The translations under genes and the position numbers were made by a program. A stretch of 64,000 nucleotides of DNA from Anaerolineales bacterium. GTDB taxonomy: Bacteria; Chloroflexota; Anaerolineae; Anaerolineales; UBA4823. Shown piece after piece: positions 55,676 to 64,000 of the stretch; within the stretch, counting starts at the first letter, position 1; each line of letters opens with the position of its first letter. The notes under the pieces are model-generated. The model searched no databases. It was not told the DNA's origin and saw only the letters and a program-made list of their open reading frames with translations. The DNA lies in assembly GCA_020060465.1 (NCBI GenBank), contig JAGVAD010000001.1, positions 19,871 through 83,870 on the forward strand, written 5' to 3'.

Positions 55676-56494
55676 ATGCATCTCACTAATCTCGTTCTCG
55701 GTTTTACCATGGGGGTGGTCATTGCCTGGTTGGCGCAACGAGCTGGGGCGCTGAACCGCAGCGGTGCGGTCGCTGCGGCGCTCACTGGCGGGTTGATCTT
55801 CGGCCTGGGCGGCCTGGCCTGGGCGACATTGTTGCTTACCTTCTTTGTTTCCTCCAGCGCGCTCTCGCGCGCTTTTGGACGGCGTAAAGTTGCGCTAAGC
55901 GAGAAGTTCTCGAAAGGTCATCAACGCGACGCCGGGCAGGTCCTGGCGAATGGCGGCTTGGGAGCGTTGTTGGCGCTTGCGCATCTGCTCTTCCCAGAGC
56001 AGATCTGGCCATGGATTGCCTTTGCTGGGGCAATGGCGGCGGTGAATGCCGATACCTGGGCGACTGAATTGGGAGTGCTGAACCCAACGCTGCCGCGCTT
56101 GATCACCACCGGTAAGCGCGTTGAGCGTGGCTCGTCGGGTGCCATCAGCTTGTTAGGAAGTCTGTCGGCGGTGGGCGGCGCAGCGCTCATTGGCTTGATT
56201 GCCGCCAGCTTTACGCTGCGCATGACTTCTTCCCCCGGCGCGTCGGCGCGGGTCTATTGGGCGGCGCTGATCGGCGGCGTGTGCGGGGCGTTTGCCGATT
56301 CCTTGGCTGGGGCTGTTGTACAGGCAATCTACTGGTGTCCGCGTTGTCTGAAGGAGACCGAACGGCATCCGCTGCACACTTGCGGCGCGCAAACGACGCA
56401 GCGCCGCGGCTGGCGCTGGCTGAACAATGACATGGTCAATTTACTTGCCTCGCTGGTGGGGGCGGTTATCGCCGTCCTGCTCTACAGTTTATAG
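55676..56494 (+). CDS. DUF92 family membrane protein
   Basis: A 272-residue integral membrane protein of the DUF92/TIGR00297 family, which includes plant VTE6 phytyl-phosphate kinases. Conserved features are the N-terminal LNRSGAVAAALTGG, FVSSSALSRAFGRRK, AVNADTWATELG with its acidic pair, and GVCGAFADSLAGAVVQ. A cysteine set CPRCLKETERHPLHTCG, possibly metal-binding, lies in a loop before the last helix. It probably phosphorylates an isoprenoid alcohol, by analogy. No ribosome site is evident. Confidence 0.85.
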   Translation: MHLTNLVLGFTMGVVIAWLAQRAGALNRSGAVAAALTGGLIFGLGGLAWATLLLTFFVSSSALSRAFGRRKVALSEKFSKGHQRDAGQVLANGGLGALLALAHLLFPEQIWPWIAFAGAMAAVNADTWATELGVLNPTLPRLITTGKRVERGSSGAISLLGSLSAVGGAALIGLIAASFTLRMTSSPGASARVYWAALIGGVCGAFADSLAGAVVQAIYWCPRCLKETERHPLHTCGAQTTQRRGWRWLNNDMVNLLASLVGAVIAVLLYSL

Positions 56495-56537
56495 AGAACG
56501 CTTCTCTCGATCAGCAGGCATTTGTCCTGAAAATCGC

Positions 56538-57518
56538 TCATCCCCCGATTTCGCTCATCACCCGGTTCAGCGGAATCACCCCTTCCGCCAGACCGTGTCC
56601 CCACGGTTTCCACCAGATGCCGTCCAGGATCAACTGGCGCAAGTCATCCAGCGTTGCGCCGGCGCGCAGCGGGGTGAGCAGATCTACCTCACCTTCGCGC
56701 AGCAAGCACAGACGCAGACGCCCATCCGCGGTAAGGCGCGCCCGCGTGCAGGCGGCGCAAAACGGGGCAGTGACCGAGGAGATGAAGCCAATTTCGCCTT
56801 TGGCGTCTTTGAGGCGATAGAGGCGCGCCTCGCCGTCCAGTTCGCCGCCGTTGGCGATCTCGACTTCGCCGAGCTGCGCCTGAATGCGCTGTAACATTTC
56901 TTCCGCGGTGACCGTCTGTTTCACCTGAAGGTCGGTTGCGCCAGCAAAAGGCATCATTTCGATGAAACGCACCTGCCAGTTATGCTCCAATGTCAGGCGA
57001 GCTAAATCCACCACGTCGGCTTCGTTATAGCCACGCACAACCACTGCATTGAGTTTAATGGGGCGCAAGCCGGCTTGCTCGGCGCTTAGAATGCCCTGCC
57101 AGACATCCTCCAGCGTTCCCCAGCGGGTGAGGCGGCGGAATTTCTCGGCATCCAGTGTATCCAGGCTGATGTTGAGGCGTTGTAAGCCAGCCTCGGCCAG
57201 GGGGCGCGCCAGCCGACCAAGCAACACACCGTTGGTGGTCATGCTGAGGGAACGCACCCCTGGGATGTGAGCCAGCTCGCGCACCAGATCCACCACATGC
57301 GCCCTCACGGTTGGTTCGCCGCCAGTCAGGCGAAACTTGTCGAACCCCAGGTTAACGAATAGCTGCACCAGGCGGAGGATCTCATCATCTTGCATCAATT
57401 CCGCGTTGGGACGGAAGATCATATCTTCCGGCATACAGTACACACAGCGTAAGTTGCAGTGATCGGTCAGGCTGATTCTGAGATAATGGATATTCCGTCC
57501 GAAACGATCCAGCGCCAT
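56538..57518 (-). CDS. moaA: GTP 3',8-cyclase
   Basis: A 326-residue radical SAM enzyme that starts molybdenum-cofactor synthesis by rearranging GTP. The N-terminal cluster is Cys21-x3-Cys25-x2-Cys28 (CNLRCVYC); the second cluster is in FCAACTRARLT with the Cys of RLCLL. The protein ends in Gly-Gly, the conserved tail that enters the active site. Length is typical. It is alone, with no other moa gene nearby, and a palindrome in its promoter suggests regulation. A predicted user of the cofactor lies at 17613-18251. Confidence 0.97.
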   Translation of the reverse strand: MALDRFGRNIHYLRISLTDHCNLRCVYCMPEDMIFRPNAELMQDDEILRLVQLFVNLGFDKFRLTGGEPTVRAHVVDLVRELAHIPGVRSLSMTTNGVLLGRLARPLAEAGLQRLNISLDTLDAEKFRRLTRWGTLEDVWQGILSAEQAGLRPIKLNAVVVRGYNEADVVDLARLTLEHNWQVRFIEMMPFAGATDLQVKQTVTAEEMLQRIQAQLGEVEIANGGELDGEARLYRLKDAKGEIGFISSVTAPFCAACTRARLTADGRLRLCLLREGEVDLLTPLRAGATLDDLRQLILDGIWWKPWGHGLAEGVIPLNRVMSEIGG

Positions 57519-57536
57519 TTTTCACCACCAATAAAG

Positions 57537-57562
57537 ATTATCATATTTTTATGATAATTATA
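57537..57562 (-). promoter_or_regulatory. moaA promoter with operator-like palindrome
   Basis: ATTATCAT (57537-57544) and ATGATAAT (57551-57558) are perfect inverted 8-mers six bases apart. The minus-strand TATAAT (57562-57557) overlaps the upstream arm, so a bound protein would cover the transcript start. Confidence 0.6.
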
Positions 57563-57607
57563 CTCTAATTTGGTATTAAAGGCAACGAACTGACAACCCG
57601 CGGTACG

Positions 57608-57698
57608 TAAAAAGTTGTTCGCCCGCTGTCACAAAGATGGCTGCTCTCATCGGATGAGCGCCGATTTTCTCTCCCCACTTCGCTTGGGGCGAGGGGAG
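57608..57698 (+). repeat. Possible diverged fragment of the four-hairpin repeat, plus hairpins
   Basis: AAAAAGTTGTTCGCCCGCTG (57609-57628) resembles the left end of copy A (CAAAGGTTGTTGCCCGCTG). Downstream are ATCGG/CCGAT and CTCCCC/GGGGAG (57671-57676, 57693-57698) stems. The similarity beyond the left end is weak. Confidence 0.35.
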
Positions 57699-57756
57699 CA
57701 CAACCCACATTTTCAACACAACATGCCGTTGGCGGCCTTTTGCGCTGCCTCCAGCC

Positions 57757-58242
57757 TCAGATCTGCTTGATGGCAGCCACCACCCCGCCGGTCATCTTCG
57801 CCAATTCGTCTGGCGTGAGGCGGAACACGGCGTGCGGTGTTCCGGCGGCAGCCCAAATCTCTTGATATTGAAACAAATCTTCATCAATAATGGTTTCCAG
57901 CTTTTGGATGTGTCCCACCGGCGGCACGCCCCCGATGGCGAAGCCGGTCTGTTCCCGCACAAAGTCGGCATCGGCTTTGCCCAACGGTTCGCCGATCAAC
58001 GCCTCCAGTCGCCGCTCGTCCACCCGATTCGCTCCACTGACCGCCGCCAGGATGGGACGCTGGCTGCGTTTGCCCTTGAACACCAGGGATTTCACAATCT
58101 GCCCCACCTGGCAACCCACCGCTTGCGCCGCCTCTACGGCGCTGCGGGTGGAGTCGGGCAGCTCAACCACTTGAAGATCCATTCCTAACGATTGCAGAGC
58201 CTCTTGCACCCTGCGGGCGCTGGCGCTGAGTTCTTGGGTCAT
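57757..58242 (-). CDS. YbaK/EbsC-type aminoacyl-tRNA deacylase
   Basis: A 161-residue protein of the YbaK family, which hydrolyses mischarged tRNA such as Cys- or Ala-tRNA(Pro). The catalytic Lys is in IVKSLVFKGK, and GFAIGGVPPVGH carries the conserved Gly-Gly-x-Pro-Pro. A GGAGG site precedes the ATG. It is the last gene of an operon after the DUF3160 lipoprotein and CorA, with 21 bases to CorA. Which tRNA it edits cannot be told from sequence. Confidence 0.9.
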   Translation of the reverse strand: MTQELSASARRVQEALQSLGMDLQVVELPDSTRSAVEAAQAVGCQVGQIVKSLVFKGKRSQRPILAAVSGANRVDERRLEALIGEPLGKADADFVREQTGFAIGGVPPVGHIQKLETIIDEDLFQYQEIWAAAGTPHAVFRLTPDELAKMTGGVVAAIKQI

Positions 58243-58263
58243 ACTTCCTCCGTTTGTTATGAA

Positions 58264-59250
58264 TTATCCTTGCATCCACCCCATGCGGCGCATCCAAATA
58301 TACATCGCCGCCGGCATGGCGATCATGAGAACGCCCGCCAGGACGAACATCGGACGCGTCATCCACTCGGTTAGAGGGTCGGGAGTGGCAAAGAAGTTCA
58401 TGCCAAAAAAGCCAGCCACAAACGAGATTGGCATAAAGAAGGTCGTAATCAAGGTAAGCGTCTTCATGATATCGTTCATGCGGTTGTTGGTTACAGAGAG
58501 ATAAGTGTCCAATGTGCCGCTCACCAGGTCGCGCACGCTTTCGATGATTTCGTACAGACGCACATAATGGTCGTAAACGTCGCGGAAATAGATGCGATCC
58601 TTCTCGTCTATCATCTGAAATTCGTCCCGCGCCAGTTTGTTCAATACCTCTCGTTGCGGGGCGATGATGCGCCGCAGATGCAGCATGGAGCGTTTGATGG
58701 CGAAGATGCGCTCCACCAAAATCGGCCTGGGTCGTTCAAAGACCTCGGCCTCGATGGCGTCGGTCTCGTCGTCCAGCAGCTCCACGGCGAGCATGGTGGC
58801 AGAAGCGGTTTCGTCAGCCAGGCGATACAATACATGATCTGGCCCACCCCGCAAATAACGTGGGTCGCGCTCGATGGAAGACCATACTTTTTGCACCGCT
58901 TCGATCGGCGCGTCGTGGTGGGTGACAATGAAGTTATCGCCCAGGAAAATATCCAGCTCCAGGGTCTCCAGCCGGTTTTCGGGCGTGGATCGAGGCGTAT
59001 GCAGGACAATATACAGATACTTTCCCCAATCGTCTAATTTCGGAAAGTGAGATTCTTCCAGAGCGTCGTCCACAGCCAGCGGGTGAAAACCAAACGTATT
59101 GAGCAGCATGGGTTGACATTCTTCGGGTGCCATGCCCTCGAAGTCCACCCAGAACAGTCCATGCGGATCCTGCAGGGCGAAAGCGATGTCTATGGGCTCC
59201 AGGCCGGTGCGCAAAGCGCCCTGGGCGGGTAAGTACATGGTCCTCAACAT
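58264..59250 (-). CDS. corA: CorA family magnesium/cobalt transporter
   Basis: A 328-residue protein. The long cytoplasmic funnel is followed by two C-terminal membrane helices; the end of the first holds the selectivity motif Gly-Met-Asn (AGFFGMNFF). SVRDLVSGTLDTYLSVTNNRMNDIMKTL, quoted here in part, is the stalk helix. Length fits the family. The start overlaps the stop of the DUF3160 gene by seven bases, so they are coupled. Zinc or nickel transport cannot be excluded. Confidence 0.93.
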   Translation of the reverse strand: MLRTMYLPAQGALRTGLEPIDIAFALQDPHGLFWVDFEGMAPEECQPMLLNTFGFHPLAVDDALEESHFPKLDDWGKYLYIVLHTPRSTPENRLETLELDIFLGDNFIVTHHDAPIEAVQKVWSSIERDPRYLRGGPDHVLYRLADETASATMLAVELLDDETDAIEAEVFERPRPILVERIFAIKRSMLHLRRIIAPQREVLNKLARDEFQMIDEKDRIYFRDVYDHYVRLYEIIESVRDLVSGTLDTYLSVTNNRMNDIMKTLTLITTFFMPISFVAGFFGMNFFATPDPLTEWMTRPMFVLAGVLMIAMPAAMYIWMRRMGWMQG

Positions 59251-61820
59251 GGGTCAATCTCCTGGTAGATGGATGCTGATGGTCGCCACACACGCTCATA
59301 CCATTGCTGGTCTTCCAACAACCATCCTTCAATGGTTTCCGCGCCGTCGGTGAGCAGACGAACGTACCACCAGGTCGAACCACCCTGGCGGGTTGGGCCG
59401 GCGAGGATTTGAAAAATATCTCCTGGGTACAGGCGGCGCGCCGCTTTGGATGATCGCCCTGGCTCGACGCGCAGATTCAACTGGCCGGCGGCCGGCGTCA
59501 GGCGGTAGACATCTCCGATGCGGAAAGCCAGCACATCCACGGCGTTGCCCTCCGCCAGGTAGAGCGCCGCAGCCCATTCGGGCGGCGTTGCCTGGTTGTT
59601 CGCCAACATCTTGCGCCATTCATTGTCGCCCAGCGGTTGGTTCAGCGTGTTGACAAATTCGTAGAACGAAAACACGCCTCCCTGCGCCACGAGCAGTTCT
59701 CCGCCGACCGGCGTCAATACATAGATGCGATCTACGCCGCCCAGCGCGACTTGCAAATCTTTGCCGTTCGCATCTTTTAAAGTAATCATGGTGGCGACGG
59801 GCGGCATTTGTAACGGATTGCCCGTCGAGGCGCGCTGACTGGCGGCCAGCCTCTCTTCCGCCGGCCCGAGGGGCGCCAGAATCAGTGCCCAGTCGTCGGC
59901 GTCCAGAGCTGCGCCGGATAGTTCCTTCGCCGCCAGATCGCCCAGGCGCTGGATCCGGTCGCCCAAATCCAGCAAATCCAGCGTTAATTGCTTCAATCCC
60001 GTTGGGTTGGGCGTAGTGGAGAAGACGCCGGTCAGCCCACGTTGATCCAGTCCCTCGGCAAAGGCAGTCGCCAGCCGCGCCAGGCGGTAAAAGACCTCTG
60101 GGTTTGGTTCAACATAGGCGGGCGGCGCGCCAGATACGAGCTGCGGTTCCGGCGCCGACGTCTCCTGCGCCGGAAGGGTTTCAACGGTCTCGCGGCGCAG
60201 GCTGACCCAGCCGCCTAATGCGCTGTTCAGGTCTTTGACTGCCCAGGAAGAGGAGCGCATCATTGCTGGGTAGCGTTCATCTTTTTCGGCGACCTGCGCC
60301 CGAAAACTGTAGAGCCAGGAGTTGCCCGTGGAGCCAAACCAATCCTCCGCTCTTTGGCTGGCGAGCAGCCCGCTCAGATGAGCCACTCTCTCTGGGTAGC
60401 TTGGGTCGCTGGCGCCGAACGCCTTTTGACGGATGTCCAGAGCCGCTGGGGATCCGAGGGCTGCCATCAGATCCAGGCTGCTCGGCGGGGGATTTTCACC
60501 TTCCGCAGATGATTTTGCTTTCTCTTGTTGCAGCGACTGTAAAATAAAATGATCCAGGCGAAACCCCTGCCCCATAAATCGCCAGTCGTTCAGCGGCTGG
60601 GCGGCTGCCAGGGGGCTGGTGGAAGAACCGCCGAGTTGAGCGGCGGGCATTTCGCGCACAAAGCGTAAAAACTGATCCCACTTGCCCGCATCCGCCAGCC
60701 CGACCACGGTCACGCCGCGCCCATAGATCTGATCCATCAGCGCCGCGTATTCAGCAGGTCCATACCCTGGCCCGGCGCCTCGCAGGAAAGCCAGGGTTTC
60801 GCGCACAATCGCCCATTCCTGCGCCGCCGCGCTGGATCCAGAAGGGAACGCCTCATCCATCGGAGCGCGGCGCAGCGCCAACGTCAGGATCAAGGGGACG
60901 CGCCCTGGCGCGCCTCGAGCGTCTATGGGGAAAGCAGCCCGTTCAAACCAGGTCATGCCGCGATAATAGGCTTGTAAGTTGGGGTCGTCCTGGTAGCGCC
61001 CGCCAGGCTGGTAGGCGCGGAAATCGTCTCGATAGCCCGGAATCAACACCGACTCCTGTAAGCCGCCCGCTTCTGAAATCTGGGCGACCTGGGCGTTTAC
61101 CGCGCTTTCAAGGATTGGATTGATCGCCGCTTGCGGGTCGAGCAGGCGCAACCCCACCCCTAAGTACGCAGCCGCCAGGTGGATCTCCTGTTCCAGTTCG
61201 CCGCCTTGCGCCAAAGGAAGATAACCCAGGGTCTCGTTCATCATCGCGCGAACGACGGCGGTCATGCGGCGGTGCAGCTCCTCTTTTTCGAGGGCGGCGA
61301 GCAGCTCGTCCAGGGTCAAATCCAGGGCGTGATAGACCGCATCGGTGGTCAAAAAGTAGGGCTGACCGAAGCGCAGCGCCACCCGCTCACGCACCGCGCT
61401 GAATTGAGCTTCCTGCGAATGCAGGATGACAAAGCCGTTCTGCGCCAGTTGCGCTTGCTGCCGCAGCGTCAAGCCAGCCAGCACTTGCCGGTTGGCGATC
61501 TGTTCCACGGAGGCTGGCAAAGCGACCTCTGCGGATTGCGCTGGTCGGCCTGGCTGCCATTCCACGGATTGTATTTCTGCGAAGGGGCGACCAGCCTGGT
61601 ATGGAAAGGGCGGTAGGTCGCTGGGTGGGCGCGTTTCGGCGGTTGGCAAAGAGGCCGCACGCGCGGCGGCAGTCACGGCGATCGTCGTCTCAGGGGAAGC
61701 CAGGGCGGGCGTGGTGGGGCTGCTGCGCGGGGTTGTCTTCAATGCTGGCGGGGTCGGGATGACCTGACAGGCCAGGATCAGCAGCAGCGCGGTAACCAGA
61801 ATTGCTTTCGTTTTATTCAT
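59244..61820 (-). CDS. DUF3160 lipoprotein with C-terminal SH3-like domain
   Basis: An 858-residue lipoprotein. The signal ends at a lipobox with Cys18 (LILACQ). A Thr/Pro linker leads to the DUF3160 domain, recognised by FGQPYFLTTDAVYHALDLTLDELL and the following helix-rich body up to about 770. An SH3b-like segment (about 785-850: LNLRVEPGRSSKAARRLYPGDIF and WWYVRLL, quoted in part) ends the protein; such domains bind cell wall. Function of DUF3160 is unknown. It heads the operon with corA and the deacylase gene. Confidence 0.85.
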   Translation of the reverse strand: MNKTKAILVTALLLILACQVIPTPPALKTTPRSSPTTPALASPETTIAVTAAARAASLPTAETRPPSDLPPFPYQAGRPFAEIQSVEWQPGRPAQSAEVALPASVEQIANRQVLAGLTLRQQAQLAQNGFVILHSQEAQFSAVRERVALRFGQPYFLTTDAVYHALDLTLDELLAALEKEELHRRMTAVVRAMMNETLGYLPLAQGGELEQEIHLAAAYLGVGLRLLDPQAAINPILESAVNAQVAQISEAGGLQESVLIPGYRDDFRAYQPGGRYQDDPNLQAYYRGMTWFERAAFPIDARGAPGRVPLILTLALRRAPMDEAFPSGSSAAAQEWAIVRETLAFLRGAGPGYGPAEYAALMDQIYGRGVTVVGLADAGKWDQFLRFVREMPAAQLGGSSTSPLAAAQPLNDWRFMGQGFRLDHFILQSLQQEKAKSSAEGENPPPSSLDLMAALGSPAALDIRQKAFGASDPSYPERVAHLSGLLASQRAEDWFGSTGNSWLYSFRAQVAEKDERYPAMMRSSSWAVKDLNSALGGWVSLRRETVETLPAQETSAPEPQLVSGAPPAYVEPNPEVFYRLARLATAFAEGLDQRGLTGVFSTTPNPTGLKQLTLDLLDLGDRIQRLGDLAAKELSGAALDADDWALILAPLGPAEERLAASQRASTGNPLQMPPVATMITLKDANGKDLQVALGGVDRIYVLTPVGGELLVAQGGVFSFYEFVNTLNQPLGDNEWRKMLANNQATPPEWAAALYLAEGNAVDVLAFRIGDVYRLTPAAGQLNLRVEPGRSSKAARRLYPGDIFQILAGPTRQGGSTWWYVRLLTDGAETIEGWLLEDQQWYERVWRPSASIYQEIDPC

Positions 61821-61904
61821 CCTGATACGATCTTCCCGCGCCGATCATTCCAGATGGGTGGAGGTGGTCAAAAGGCGATTCATCTACAGACGAAATTCTA
61901 CCAT

Positions 61905-61947
61905 GTCCACCGCGAGCTTGCCGCGTAGGGACGGCGAAGCAATCTTC
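61905..61947 (+). repeat. Half-copy of the GCGAGC palindromic repeat
   Basis: GTCCACCGCGAGC, then GGCGAAGCAATCTTCG, matches the left half of the repeat at 48813-48892. Confidence 0.45.
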
Positions 61948-62000
61948 GATTGTCTCCCTCTTGAGCGTTGGCATTGCCCCGAAGGATGAAAATATCGCCA

Positions 62001-63029
62001 CCGAGTTCACAGAGTTCACAGAGAGATTATTTTCCTCTCAGACGCAGCATCGGCGAAGATTTCCTTCCATTCTCTCTGGCTCTCTGTGGCTCAAAACCGA
62101 GTTCACCGAGAGACGATTTTCCTCTCAGACGCAGCATCGGCGAAGATTTCCTTCCGTTCTCTCTGGCTCTCTGTGGCTCAAAACCGAGTTCACCGAGAGA
62201 CGATTTTCCTCTCAGACGCAGCACAGGCGAAGATTTCTTTCCACTCTCTCTGGCTCTCTGTGGCTCAAAACCGAGTTCACAGAGGTCACCGAGAGACTGT
62301 TTTCCCTCTCAGACGCAGCATCGGCGAAGATTTCTTTCCATTCTCTCTGGCTCTCTGTGGCTCAAAACCGAGTTCACCGAGAGACGATTTCCTCTCAGAC
62401 GCAGCATCGGCGAAGATTCCCTTCCGTTCTCTCTGTGCTCTCTGTGGCTCAAAACCGAGTTCACAGAGATCACCGAGAGACGATTTTCCTCTCAGATGAA
62501 GCATAGGCGAAGATTTCCTTCCATTCTCTCTGGCTCTCTGTGGCTCAAAACCGAGTTCACCGAGAGACGATTTTCCTCTCAGACGCAGCACACGCAGGGA
62601 TTTCCTTCCATTCTCTCTGGCTCTCTGCGGCTCAAAACCGAGTTCACAGAGGTCACCGAGAGACTGTTTTCCCTCTCAGACGCAGCACACGCAGGGATTT
62701 CCTTCCATTCTCTCTGGCTCTCTGTGCTCTCTGTGGCTCAAAACCGAGTTCACAGAGGTCACCGAGAGACGATTTTCCTCTCAGACGCAGCATCGGCGAA
62801 GATTTCTTTCCATTCTCTCTGTGCTCTCTGTGGCTCAAAACCGAGTTCACCGAGAGACGATTTCCTCTCAGACGCAGCAAACGCGAAGATTTCCTTCCGT
62901 TCTCTCTGGCTCTCTGCGGCTCAAAACCGAGTTCACAGAGTTCACCGAGAGACGATTTCCTCTCAGACGCAGCATAGGCGAAGATTTCTTTCCATTCTCT
63001 CTGGCTCTCTGTGCTCTCTGTGGCTCAAA
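62001..63029 (+). repeat. Tandem array, 11 units of 86-105 bp
   Basis: The anchor CCTCTCAGA begins at 62034, 62121, 62209, 62305, 62391, 62489, 62575, 62672, 62777, 62864 and 62959. Lengths differ because two sub-motifs expand: CTCTCTGTG and CACAGAG/TTCACAGAG. Each unit has an imperfect palindrome, CTCTGTG-GCTC-AAAACC-GAGTT-CACAGAG or its CACCGAGAG variant, then a conserved spacer with a variable GCAnnnGGCGAAG. It occupies most of the 61821-63233 gap; no gene is supported there. Confidence 0.9.
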
Positions 63030-63233
63030 TATCAATCCCATTGGTCATCAACACTACGCAGGGAGAGGATCCGACCTTCCGGCAGCCAGAAAACGACTTT
63101 GGCAGGGGATTGCTTCAGTCGCTGCGCTTCTTCGTAAGGATATTTTTCCATCTAACGACCACCTTGACGCCCTTCCCCTGCCGCCTTAAAATGGGGTGAG
63201 AAATCCACGCCGCTCGTTTGGGGAACATTCGCC

Positions 63234-64000
63234 ATGCCACTGACTACTGGGACCGTCCTGAATAACCGCTATCGCATCGTCAGGCTGCTGGGACAAGGGG
63301 GTTTTGGCGCCGTCTATCGCGTTTGGGATTTGAACATGGAATGCCCGCGCGCCCTGAAGGAGAACCTGGAAACCTCCCCGGAAGCGCAACGTCAGTTCAA
63401 GCGCGAAGCGCAGCTCCTGGATAAGCTCATTCATCCGCATCTGCCGCGCGTGATTGACCATTTCATCCTTCCTGGTCAGGGGCAGTATCTGGTGATGGAC
63501 TTCGTGGAAGGCGAGGATTTGCAGCAGCGGCTGGAGCGCGCCGGCGCGCCGCTGACGGAGAGCGAAGTTCTGCCCTGGATCGAGCAGGTATGCGACGCCC
63601 TGAGCTACCTGCACCGCCAGAACCCGCCGGTGATCCATCGCGATATCAAGCCCGCCAATATCCGCATCACGCCCGAAGGCAAGGCGCTGCTGGTGGATTT
63701 TGGCATCGCCAAGCTTTATGACCCCCACGCCCCCACCACGCTGGGGGCGCGGGCAGCCACGCCGGGATACTCGCCGCTGGAACAATACGGGCGCGGCGCG
63801 CACACGGATGCGCGCAGTGATGTGTACGCCCTGGGGGCGACGCTCTACACCCTGCTCACCGGTCAGGTTCCGCCGGAAGCGCCAGAGCGGGTTTTGGGAG
63901 AGGCGCTGACCCCGCCGCGCCGGTTGAACCCGGCGCTCTCGCCGCGCCTCGAGCAGGTCATCCTGAAGGCATTGGCGATGCAGCCGAGATCGGAAGAGCA
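63234..64000 (+). CDS. Ser/Thr protein kinase, N-terminal part
   Basis: A Hanks-type kinase cut by the window edge. Unlike the pseudokinase at 24888-26327, all catalytic parts are intact: Gly loop GQGGFGAVY, Lys in RALKENL, HRDIKPANI, VDFGIAKL and the APE-like ATPGYSPLEQYG. SDVYALGATLYTLLTGQVPPE follows. The ATG at 63234 begins MPLTTGTVLNNRYRIV, a usual start. The C-terminal sensor region, if any, lies beyond the window. The substrate is unknown. Confidence 0.93.
   Translation, partial: MPLTTGTVLNNRYRIVRLLGQGGFGAVYRVWDLNMECPRALKENLETSPEAQRQFKREAQLLDKLIHPHLPRVIDHFILPGQGQYLVMDFVEGEDLQQRLERAGAPLTESEVLPWIEQVCDALSYLHRQNPPVIHRDIKPANIRITPEGKALLVDFGIAKLYDPHAPTTLGARAATPGYSPLEQYGRGAHTDARSDVYALGATLYTLLTGQVPPEAPERVLGEALTPPRRLNPALSPRLEQVILKALAMQPRSEE

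Noticed and set aside
62001-63029. CRISPR array
   Set aside because: The segments between anchors are nearly identical rather than unique spacers, units are too long, and no cas gene is near.
61968-63137. Long open frames of up to 389 codons across the tandem array
   Set aside because: Unit lengths are mostly not multiples of three, the same repeat is read in different frames along one frame, and several frames are open on both strands. This reflects low stop content of the repeat, not a gene.

Overview
The window looks like chromosomal DNA of a Chloroflexota bacterium, most likely of the Anaerolineae. This is inferred from gene style, not from a marker search: many secreted proteins or lipoproteins carry Thr/Pro-rich linkers, LCP-family and SIMPL proteins and a ClpC-type ATPase occur, and kinase-like receptors are present. 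I see no rRNA, tRNA, CRISPR array, transposase or phage gene. Genes are densely packed in short operons on both strands.

Layout. 1-1682: methionine pair, end of metY then metA. 1810-6187: M50 protease with CBS domains, three small exported or membrane proteins including a trypsin-like protease, and a PflX-type radical SAM enzyme. 6438-12803: homocysteine methyltransferase, glycerate 2-kinase, SRAP protein, an LCP cell-wall protein, a TPR membrane protein and an OsmC protein. 12909-17216: rpoC, without rpoB beside it and with its own promoter and structured leader. 17613-22008: sulfite-oxidase-like protein, UPF0173 hydrolase and a three-gene glycosyltransferase/thioesterase operon. 22029-26327: LysM protein, MFS transporter, CcmC-like membrane protein and a membrane pseudokinase. 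26646-29396: purB and purA, convergent around a shared terminator, together making AMP from IMP. 29427-38929: sugar-nucleotide epimerase, a run of envelope proteostasis genes (HExxH peptidase, DsbA-cyclophilin lipoprotein, PrsW protease, DedA), acpS and a paired M16 peptidase. 39322-45426: an NAD(P)-linked flavoprotein and a minus-strand operon with mutY. 45418-61820: a large beta-helix protein, pirin, clpC, SIMPL, moaA, an aminoacyl-tRNA deacylase, corA and a DUF3160 lipoprotein. 61821-63233: a non-coding 1 kb tandem array. 63234-end: an intact Ser/Thr kinase, cut by the window edge.

The most unusual material is non-coding. (1) A structured interspersed repeat occurs in two good copies (26388-26533 and 39046-39205), each folding into four successive hairpins between imperfect terminal inverted repeats, with one compensatory base-pair change between copies; fragments lie near 6270 and 57608. 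(2) An 11-unit tandem array of 86-105 bp units lies at 62001-63029. (3) Many genes are preceded by an extended -10 promoter (TGn-TAnnnT), several placed so that the transcript would begin at or next to the start codon (leaderless). (4) One promoter region at 44538-44545 appears to fire in both directions from overlapping -10 boxes.

Protein-level oddities are a pseudokinase lacking all three catalytic residues, a MutY with an intact Nudix box, a DsbA-cyclophilin fusion lipoprotein, a CcmC-like protein missing its key heme motifs, and a beta-prime subunit with a long coiled-coil insertion.
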